From SBAX01 sp964646605 (lineage in GTDB: Bacteria; Planctomycetota; Phycisphaerae; UBA1845), in the NCBI GenBank assembly GCA_964646605.1, contig CAZYEX010000142.1:1-10944 (forward strand): a DNA stretch of 10,944 nucleotides, in the 5' to 3' direction. The position numbers were made by a program, and so were the translations under genes. The notes beneath the pieces were generated by a model. That model was not told where the DNA came from. It ran no database searches and saw only the letters and a program-made list of their open reading frames with translations. Below, one piece after another: positions 6,045-10,944 of this stretch. Each line of letters begins with the position of its first letter. Within the stretch, counting starts at the first letter, position 1.

Positions 6045-8473
6045 TTCTCGACTTCCGCGCGCAGGGACAACCAGTGATCGGCCGACTCGATCCAGAGGTT
6101 CCCAGTTTCCGCGAAGGCCGTGTAGCCGCCCGGTTTGCGGAGGTCCCTGGGCCAAGCGTCGTTGGCAGCTTCGAGCGCGCTTTGGGCGGCGGCGCGGTTC
6201 CCGCGTTTCGCCTCCGCGAGGGCGATCAACAACCGATTGGCGGTGGCAAGATCGCCCAAGGCGATGGCCGCCTGGGCCTCTTCGATCACTCGGGCGAAGT
6301 CGCCCGTCGCCAGGTACGCCGTCGCCAAAACCCGCTTGGCCGTCGGCGACTTACCGTTGGCCAGACGGTCGGCGTGCTTGGCGTCGTCCAGAGCCGTCGT
6401 CGGGTCGCGCAGCTCGGGAAACTCCAACGCCATCCGCGCCTGAAGGATCCACGTCTCGGGGTCAAGCTCGTGGCACTCCCGGGCGTTACGCAGAGACTCC
6501 GCCGCCTGCGGTTTTTTCAGGAAGAGCTCGAACGACGCGAGGTTCCGCCACACCTGGGCCTTATAGATATCCTTCTCCACACCGGCCCGACTCGTCGCCT
6601 CTTGAAGACATCGCTCCGCCTCCTCGAGATGCTTCGTCACCACGTGCAAGATGCCCAGGCTGCACCAGGTGTTGTAGGTGTCCGGCTGGAGCCGAAGGGC
6701 CTCTTCAAAAACGGGAATGGCCTCCTCGAATCGCCCCAACCTTCGCAGGGCAACCCCACGGTATCCCAGGGCCTCGACCCGTTGTTCGCCGTTCACTTTC
6801 CCAGGTTCGAGTTCAAGAACGTGACGGGCGTGAGAATCCGCGGCTTCCAGCGCTTCGACACCGGCCTGCTGTGGATCGACGCTGAAGAATTGGAGCTGAA
6901 CGAAGGAGGCGGTGAGCAAAAAGCGAACATAATCCGGCGCGATCGTCAGGAGCCGGGTTGAGGTCGAGTTCATCTCCTCCCAATCGCGGTCTTCTGCCAT
7001 GCGGCGAAGCTGGCCAATGATCGCCTCGACCTCCGCCAGACGCCGCTCCCGCGCCTCTTCCTTCTGCTGCATTTCGGCGACGACACGTTTTCGGTCCGCC
7101 TCGGCTCGGGCGCCTCGGAGTTGGGCAATGACGACGCCCGCGGCGAGCAGCAGAGCCACGGCGCTGACCGCCGTCACCGGCGCTTTGTGACGGCGGACGA
7201 ACTTGCCGATGCGGCGAATCGCACGCGGTCGTTTGGCGACGATGGGCAGGTCGTTGATGTACCGTCGCAGGTCGTCGGCCAGCTCCTTAGCCGTGGAGTA
7301 GCGCGCCTGCGGCGACTTCTCCAGCGTCTTCAGGCAGATGGTTTCGAGTTCCGACGGAACCCCGGTGTTTATTTTTCGCGGCGAGACGGGGTCGCGGGTC
7401 ATCACCGCCCCCAGCACTTCCTTCTCATCGCTGCCCGGGAACGCGGGCTGAAAACAGAGCAGTTCGTACATCGTCGCCCCGAGCGAATAGATGTCCGTGC
7501 GATGATCCAGCGGGACGCGCCTGGCCATCGCCTGCTCCGGGCTGACGTAGCGCAGGCTGCCCAGGAACGCGCCGGTCATGGTCACCGACGCCTCGTCCAC
7601 GGTTTTCGCCAATCCAAAATCGGCGATCATGATGCGCCCGTCGGAGGAGAGGATGAGATTGCTGGGTTTGATGTCGCGGTGAATGATCCCCTGCGAATGG
7701 GCGTAGTGCAGGGCGTCGGCGGCGTCGGCCATCCACCCGGCGATCTGCCGGTAGTAGCTCCGCGACCGACCGCCGCCGATCGTGGTGCTCAAGGACATCG
7801 TCGGGGAGTCTTCCACCGTCGAGTGGCTCGAGGGGTCTTCCACGAGCGACGTGGGGACGATCTGCGTGCGGCCCGTGCGCAGGATTTCGTGCAGTTTTGC
7901 GGAGGACAGCGCGGGGGCGTTTTTTTCCGCCAGCCGTCGAATCAGAACGTTCAGCGGGTGACCGACGATCATGTCCATCGCGTAGTAGTAGGCGTCGCGC
8001 GATTCGCCGAAGTCGTGGATGGCGATGATGTGGGTGTGGTGCAGTCGTGCGGCCGCGGTCGCTTCGCGGCGGAAGCGCGACACCGCCGAGGGACTCGCCG
8101 AACCCATGATGGCCGGGAGGACCTTCAACGCCACGGTGCGGTTGAGGGTCGCCTGCACCGCGCGGTACACGATGCCCATCCCGCCTTGACCCAGCACGCC
8201 GAGGATTCGATACCCTTCGATCGTCGGATAGTGCTTGGAGGGGTCAGTCTCCGCGCCCTTGGACGACGATCGACCGGGCATCGGCGTCCAATCCGACGCC
8301 GCGACGCGCACCGGGGCGTCGATGGTCTGGGCCGCCTGGTCACGGAACCGCAGGTAGGCGCTTTGACAACCCGAACAGGTATCCAAATGCGTGCTGACGT
8401 CCGCGAGGGTCTTCGGGTCGAGCTTCTTCTCGTGGTAGGCCGCCAATTCCGAGGGCGTCGGGCATTTGGACAT
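6020..8473 (-). CDS. membrane serine/threonine protein kinase with N-terminal zinc finger and C-terminal TPRs
   Basis: An 817-residue Hanks-type kinase that phosphorylates Ser/Thr on unknown substrates. An anti-sigma-type (zf-HC2) zinc finger is suggested by C4 and H29-x3-C33-x2-C36. The kinase domain spans about 84-405: glycine loop G95xG97xxG100, Lys117 in VALKVL, Glu137 in helix C, HRD at 265-267 with Lys269 and Asn272, DFG at 285-287, and SPE at 311-313. All catalytic residues are present, so it should be active. A long Ser/Thr-rich insert (about 183-238) precedes helix E. A basic stretch leads to one TM helix (about 431-450), then a charged coiled coil (about 453-495) and several TPR-like units (about 565-775), for example ALGYRGVALRRLGRFEEAIP. 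The kinase is expected in the cytoplasm with the TPR part across the membrane. ATG at 8473 begins the zinc finger; no strong Shine-Dalgarno is visible. No ECF sigma gene, its usual planctomycete partner, lies in the window. Confidence 0.96.
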   Translation of the reverse strand: MSKCPTPSELAAYHEKKLDPKTLADVSTHLDTCSGCQSAYLRFRDQAAQTIDAPVRVAASDWTPMPGRSSSKGAETDPSKHYPTIEGYRILGVLGQGGMGIVYRAVQATLNRTVALKVLPAIMGSASPSAVSRFRREATAAARLHHTHIIAIHDFGESRDAYYYAMDMIVGHPLNVLIRRLAEKNAPALSSAKLHEILRTGRTQIVPTSLVEDPSSHSTVEDSPTMSLSTTIGGGRSRSYYRQIAGWMADAADALHYAHSQGIIHRDIKPSNLILSSDGRIMIADFGLAKTVDEASVTMTGAFLGSLRYVSPEQAMARRVPLDHRTDIYSLGATMYELLCFQPAFPGSDEKEVLGAVMTRDPVSPRKINTGVPSELETICLKTLEKSPQARYSTAKELADDLRRYINDLPIVAKRPRAIRRIGKFVRRHKAPVTAVSAVALLLAAGVVIAQLRGARAEADRKRVVAEMQQKEEARERRLAEVEAIIGQLRRMAEDRDWEEMNSTSTRLLTIAPDYVRFLLTASFVQLQFFSVDPQQAGVEALEAADSHARHVLELEPGKVNGEQRVEALGYRGVALRRLGRFEEAIPVFEEALRLQPDTYNTWCSLGILHVVTKHLEEAERCLQEATSRAGVEKDIYKAQVWRNLASFELFLKKPQAAESLRNARECHELDPETWILQARMALEFPELRDPTTALDDAKHADRLANGKSPTAKRVLATAYLATGDFARVIEEAQAAIALGDLATANRLLIALAEAKRGNRAAAQSALEAANDAWPRDLRKPGGYTAFAETGNLWIESADHWLSLRAEVEKSLSAVGQ

Positions 8474-8839
8474 GGTGAACTTTCGCCGTCAGACCGGTCG
8501 GTGCGAAACCGATGGGCGGTCGATGGTACGTCTCCCCGGGCCCCGCTCGAGGCCGCCTGTGATCCGTCGTGGACGCCGATTGTAACCATCGCCGGGCGAA
8601 CTGACGAGTCCCCATCCGGGCTGATTTTCTCGAAGAACCGTTCCCTCCGACGAACGTAAAGGGTAACAGACCCGGCGCCACCTCCGTGCGGCCGGCCAAG
8701 CCAGTCACGGTTGTTTTCCCCGGTTCGCCGGGTAGGATGGCAAGGCGGACTTTTCCCCAAGGGGAACGTGCCCGGGGATGCGGGCGGACACTGCGGGAAA
8801 ATGACCCAGCCTCAACCCGCCTGCGAACGGAGTTCTGGA
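8474..8839. other. divergent intergenic region between kinase and hypothetical membrane gene
   Basis: 366 bp separating two genes that point away from each other, so it should contain both promoters. A possible minus-strand promoter is at 8579-8607. On the plus strand a weak TTGTTT-16-TAGGAT pair lies at 8711-8738, with a small CCCGG-TTCG-CCGGG hairpin in its spacer (8719-8732). TTCCCC-AA-GGGGAA follows at 8753-8766. No coding sequence with recognisable content is seen. Confidence 0.5.
8579..8607 (-). promoter_or_regulatory. possible promoter of the kinase gene
   Basis: On the minus strand TCGTCA (8607-8602) and TACAAT (8584-8579) are 17 nt apart, matching the sigma70 consensus at four and five of six bases. 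It would give a leader of about 100 nt before the ATG at 8473. Found by eye only. Confidence 0.35.
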
Positions 8840-9397
8840 ATGAACGTACGATTGGTCATCTTGGTTCTTCTCGCGGGCGGACTGGCTGTCTATTTCGCCG
8901 TCGGCAAGAACCGCGAGCCGGTCAACGTCGAACCCCTCGAAACCGGCGTCGACCCTGAGGACGAAGATCGCATCCGGGCGGAACAGGACACGCTCGACCA
9001 GCGTGACCTGCCCGGTGAGGAGCCGTCCGAAGAGCCCGAGCTGGCGGTCACGGTGGAAGTGGATCGCAGCAAAGGGAAGAACCGTCTGTACTTCAACCTC
9101 AGCGAAAAGCACGGCTACTACGTGGAGACGTTCCGTGTCGCGGCATGGTACAAGGAACCGGGGCTGACCGATTACGAGGATGCGAAGTGCCAGGTTCGCC
9201 TCTACGTCAACGACTACATCAAGGCCAATGAGACGCTGCGCATTTGTGCCGAGGCCGTGCCCGCGGAACTCGCCCGGGTCGGCGGCGACATGGGCACCAC
9301 CGAAAACTGGGACGCGGAAATTACCGACTACGGCCGCGCGCGAGCCAAGAACCCCGATCCCCTCCCACCCCTCACCCGCGTCCACAAGTGCGACTAA
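8840..9397 (+). CDS. hypothetical membrane-anchored protein with acidic linker
   Basis: A 185-residue protein I do not recognise. An N-terminal hydrophobic segment (about residues 4-21, LVILVLLAGGLAVYFAV) after MNVR is a signal anchor or uncleaved TM helix. It is followed by a strongly acidic linker (about 31-68, many Glu/Asp) and a mixed, probably beta-containing domain (about 69-150) with Cys117 and Cys136; a third Cys is the penultimate residue. The layout suggests a domain held outside the cytoplasmic membrane. ATG at 8840 is chosen because GGAG lies at 8829-8832 and the TM helix starts at once; an in-frame ATG at 8801 would add 13 residues without a signal. The gene is transcribed divergently from the kinase, so shared control is possible but not shown. 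Confidence 0.8.
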   Translation: MNVRLVILVLLAGGLAVYFAVGKNREPVNVEPLETGVDPEDEDRIRAEQDTLDQRDLPGEEPSEEPELAVTVEVDRSKGKNRLYFNLSEKHGYYVETFRVAAWYKEPGLTDYEDAKCQVRLYVNDYIKANETLRICAEAVPAELARVGGDMGTTENWDAEITDYGRARAKNPDPLPPLTRVHKCD

Positions 9398-9469
9398 CGA
9401 CGCTGTCGATGGAGTCCGAAGGACAACTTGTTCCACGGGCCCGTGACAGATTAAGCGGTAGCGGCTCAT
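9398..9469. other. short spacer with a 12-bp perfect palindrome
   Basis: Non-coding spacer after the hypothetical membrane gene. It contains CACGGGCCCGTG (9434-9445), a perfect palindrome made of the same CACGGG/CCCGTG half-sites that form the outer stems of the repeat block just downstream. There is no T run, so it is not a good terminator. Confidence 0.55.
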
Positions 9470-9727
9470 CGCCCCAGCGGGGCGGAGGAGTGTAGCCACG
9501 GGTGGAGCGTAGTCCGCCGAACGGCGGACGAAGCGTAACCCGTGGTCAGCGAGCGAAAGAACAAATCCCGCCCCGAGGGGGCGGAGGATACCTGGGTTTG
9601 TGGCATTCCTCAGCCCCGTCGGGGCGGGTCGGATCGAACCTACGATGTCCACGGGTTCCGTCCCGACGTGCGTCGGGACTCCACCCGTGGCTACATTCCT
9701 CGACCCCCTGGGGGGTCGAAGAATGCC
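9470..9727. repeat. REP/BIME-like block of nested palindromes
   Basis: Four GC-rich hairpins of one family are arranged as two forward and two inverted units: CGCCCC-AGC-GGGGCG (9470-9484), CCGCCCC-GAG-GGGGCGG (9568-9584), GCCCC-GTC-GGGGC (9613-9625) and TCGACCCCC-TG-GGGGGTCGA (9700-9719). Each is followed, in its own orientation, by GAGGA(A/G/T)-type sequence. Two further two-tier hairpins share the outer arms CCACGGGT/ACCCGTGG: 9496-9503 with 9538-9545 (inner arms GTCCGCCG/CGGCGGAC) and 9649-9656 with 9683-9690 (inner arms GTCCCGACG/CGTCGGGAC). The outermost inverted repeat, 9485-9507 against 9679-9701, matches at 22 of 23 positions. Such short palindromic, non-coding, intergenic units fit REP-type elements moved in trans by REP-associated transposases (inference). 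No transposase is encoded inside. Confidence 0.8.
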
Positions 9728-9775
9728 CCGCCGGAACTGTCGCGGACCCATTTGCGAGCGCGCGAAAGCGTTGCC

Positions 9776-9804
9776 TTGACCCTCTCCGTGACCCGCGGTA
9801 TAGT
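9776..9804 (+). promoter_or_regulatory. sigma70-type promoter of the second beta-helix gene
   Basis: TTGACC (9776-9781), a 17-nt spacer and TATAGT (9799-9804). Both boxes match five of six consensus bases and lie about 65 nt before the ATG at 9870. This is the best promoter match in the window, immediately downstream of the palindrome block. Confidence 0.65.
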
Positions 9805-9856
9805 TGTCCGACGCGTACGCCGTTTCGTTGTCACGGGAACGTCGTGCCACCTCGGG

Positions 9857-9863
9857 AAAGGAG
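9857..9863 (+). promoter_or_regulatory. Shine-Dalgarno deciding the start at 9870
   Basis: AAAGGAG ends 6 nt before the ATG at 9870, and the translated product then begins with a signal peptide. An in-frame ATG at 9804 overlaps the promoter and is not used. Confidence 0.75.
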
Positions 9864-9869
9864 CCAGGG

Positions 9870-10934
9870 ATGTACCGCCTTCCAGCACGCACGATGGGTT
9901 TACTGGCCGGGCTCAGCTTCGGCTCCATCGCGGACGCCGACGTACTTTTCGTCAAGCCGACCCCAACGGGAGCGCGTGATTGTTCAAGTTGGATCCACGC
10001 CTGTGCGCTGACCGACGCCATCGACAGCGCCGAGTCCGGCGACGAAGTCTGGGTGATGGCCGGTGTCTACGGTCCGATCGGGTTGAAGGACGGGGTGCGG
10101 ATCATCGGCGGATTCGCGGGTAACGAGACTAGCGCCTCGCAAAGCAATCCGGTCGCCAACGTCACGGCCCTCGACGGCGGCGGGACGCACACGGTCGTGA
10201 TCGGGTATCGTAACCCGCCCTCCACGCTGCTCCGCGGCTTTCATATACGCAACGGTTTGGCCCCTCTCTATGACGGCGGCGGCGGGATGTACCTCGAGGA
10301 CAGCAGCCCGACCGTCGTAGAGTGCGTGTTCGAGGACAACCAATCTTACTACTTCGGTGCCGCCGTGTTCGTCTACTCTTACCAAGACGACGCGTTCGCG
10401 CGTCCGCGATTCGTGAACTGTGTCTTCCGCAATAACGGAAGGGGCACGAGTTTGTTAGACGTACAGCCCCTCGGCGGCGGCGCCGTCTTCGCACTCAACA
10501 GTTCAACGACCTTTGTCAATTGCCTTTTCCACCACAACAAGGGCGGCGACGGCGGTGCCGTAGCCATAGGTCTGATCAGGAACCAGTTGTCCTCAACTTT
10601 CGTCAATTGCACTTTCGCTTACAACACGGCGTTTCACCACGGAGGGGCGATCTTTGACGAGAGCGGGCTTTTCCGCTTGCGTAACTGCATCCTATGGGGC
10701 AACGTGCGTTTACCGAGCTTCGGGTACGACGATCAGATATATGACGGGACCGGCAACATTTTCGCGCGGAACTGCGATATCCAAGGCGGTTGGGCTGGCT
10801 CGAACGTAACTCTTCAGCCGTCTGCAGGGGGTTGGTGGGGTAACGGGGGCAGGTTTCCGGTTTGGAAGCAGGTTCGCAGGGCGGCGGTGATGGTCTTGGT
10901 GGGATCGAGTCCGCGGAGACGGAGGGTGCGATAG
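9870..10934 (+). CDS. secreted right-handed beta-helix protein, apparently truncated by an insertion sequence
   Basis: The present frame gives 354 residues. Residues 1-23 look like a signal peptide (MYRLPARTMGLLAG, cleavage after ADA). Residues 25-110 (LFVKPTPTGARDCSSW, then SGDEVWVMAGVY, then IIGGFAGNE) parallel the start of the giant protein's beta-helix. Residues 140-310 contain about six rungs with FVNCxFxxN cores, ending in the conserved NCDIQGGWAG. Relatives, including the giant protein here, continue from GGWxG to DPLFVD and SPAIDSG; this one instead changes after Asn312 into a Gly/Arg-rich tail with no beta-helix pattern. That switch coincides with GTAAC at 10806, the presumed edge of an insertion sequence, so the last 42 codons are probably IS DNA read in the wrong sense. 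Promoter and Shine-Dalgarno look intact. Probably exported to the surface; it may now be non-functional. Confidence 0.85.
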   Translation: MYRLPARTMGLLAGLSFGSIADADVLFVKPTPTGARDCSSWIHACALTDAIDSAESGDEVWVMAGVYGPIGLKDGVRIIGGFAGNETSASQSNPVANVTALDGGGTHTVVIGYRNPPSTLLRGFHIRNGLAPLYDGGGGMYLEDSSPTVVECVFEDNQSYYFGAAVFVYSYQDDAFARPRFVNCVFRNNGRGTSLLDVQPLGGGAVFALNSSTTFVNCLFHHNKGGDGGAVAIGLIRNQLSSTFVNCTFAYNTAFHHGGAIFDESGLFRLRNCILWGNVRLPSFGYDDQIYDGTGNIFARNCDIQGGWAGSNVTLQPSAGGWWGNGGRFPVWKQVRRAAVMVLVGSSPRRRRVR

Positions 10935-10944
10935 ACGCTCATGA
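10806..10944. mobile_element. one end of an IS66-like insertion sequence (runs off the window)
   Basis: The beta-helix reading stops making sense after 10805. From 10806 the sequence starts GTAACTCTTCAG, which fits the GTAA termini known for IS66-family elements. The transposase reading on the minus strand ends only about 8 bases inside this edge. The rest of the element, including the other terminal repeat, lies beyond the window, so the family and the edge are inferred. Confidence 0.65.
10814..10944 (-). CDS. C-terminal end of an IS66-like transposase (partial)
   Basis: On the minus strand a frame open from the right window edge reads MSVYRTLRLRGLDPTKTITA, continues to TGNLPPLP and ends PPADG, with stop TGA at 10816-10814. 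I recognise the SVYRTLRLRG...LPPLP pattern as the extreme C-terminus of IS66-family transposases common in planctomycetes, from memory rather than by search. Only about 43 codons are inside; the internal Met is not a start. The frame enters two bases in from the edge. No catalytic residues are visible, so activity cannot be judged. Confidence 0.68.
   Translation of the reverse strand, partial: MSVYRTLRLRGLDPTKTITAALRTCFQTGNLPPLPHQPPADG

Noticed and set aside
7121..8659. Long open frame of 512 codons on the plus strand opposite the kinase gene
   Set aside because: It is the antisense of a clear kinase with intact motifs. The product is Arg/His/Gly-rich without domains, as expected from GC-rich codon positions.
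8753..8766. TTCCCC-AA-GGGGAA considered as a terminator or operator
   Set aside because: A two-base loop and no T run make a terminator unlikely, and nothing supports an operator beyond the symmetry.
9631..9640. GGTTCGATCC on the minus strand, resembling a tRNA T-loop
   Set aside because: The flanking bases do not pair as a T stem, and no acceptor, anticodon or D arm is present.
9502..10011. Plus-strand frames through the palindrome block
   Set aside because: Their content is dictated by the inverted repeats, and they end inside the second beta-helix gene in another frame.
8705..10021. 438-codon minus-strand frame across the hypothetical gene and the palindrome block
   Set aside because: It runs through the hairpins and opposes two genes with good starts, and has no recognisable domain or ribosome site.

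Overview
The window looks like chromosomal DNA from a Planctomycetota bacterium, probably near the Phycisphaerae. This is inferred from several family hallmarks: GC-rich coding sequence, giant secreted repeat proteins with DCNxNGxxDxCD calcium-type repeats, a dockerin-like pair of the DVSALDIVACVDAFKG type, and a serine/threonine kinase fused to a transmembrane helix and TPRs. No rRNA, tRNA or housekeeping gene is present to fix the taxonomy.

Layout. Positions 21-5588 (minus) encode one giant secreted mosaic protein of 1855 residues: signal peptide, seven RCC1-like repeats, beta-sandwich/PPC-like modules, a right-handed beta-helix, calcium-type repeats, a second beta-rich region, a dockerin-like module and a Cys-rich tail. 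Positions 5589-6019 hold its leader, a doubtful small ORF with a very strong Shine-Dalgarno, and a perfect hairpin over the upstream gene's stop. Positions 6020-8473 (minus) encode an 817-residue membrane kinase with an N-terminal anti-sigma-type zinc finger and cytoplasmic kinase domain, then one TM helix, a coiled coil and TPRs. A 366-bp divergent intergenic region separates it from 8840-9397 (plus), an unrecognised 185-residue membrane-anchored protein. Positions 9398-9869 are non-coding and dominated by a block of nested palindromes (9470-9727) resembling REP/BIME elements, followed by a good sigma70-type promoter. Positions 9870-10934 (plus) encode a second secreted beta-helix protein, paralogous to part of the giant protein. 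It appears to be cut off by an insertion sequence whose end begins near 10806 and whose transposase C-terminus (IS66-like) reads in from the right edge on the minus strand.

How the parts may work together (inference). The two beta-helix proteins are probably exported surface or extracellular structural/adhesive proteins. The kinase is a transmembrane or membrane-tethered signalling protein, and nothing visible proves that it regulates its neighbours. The most notable non-gene signals are the symmetric palindrome array and the insertion junction. I see no CRISPR array, defence island, phage module or convincing new multi-gene system.
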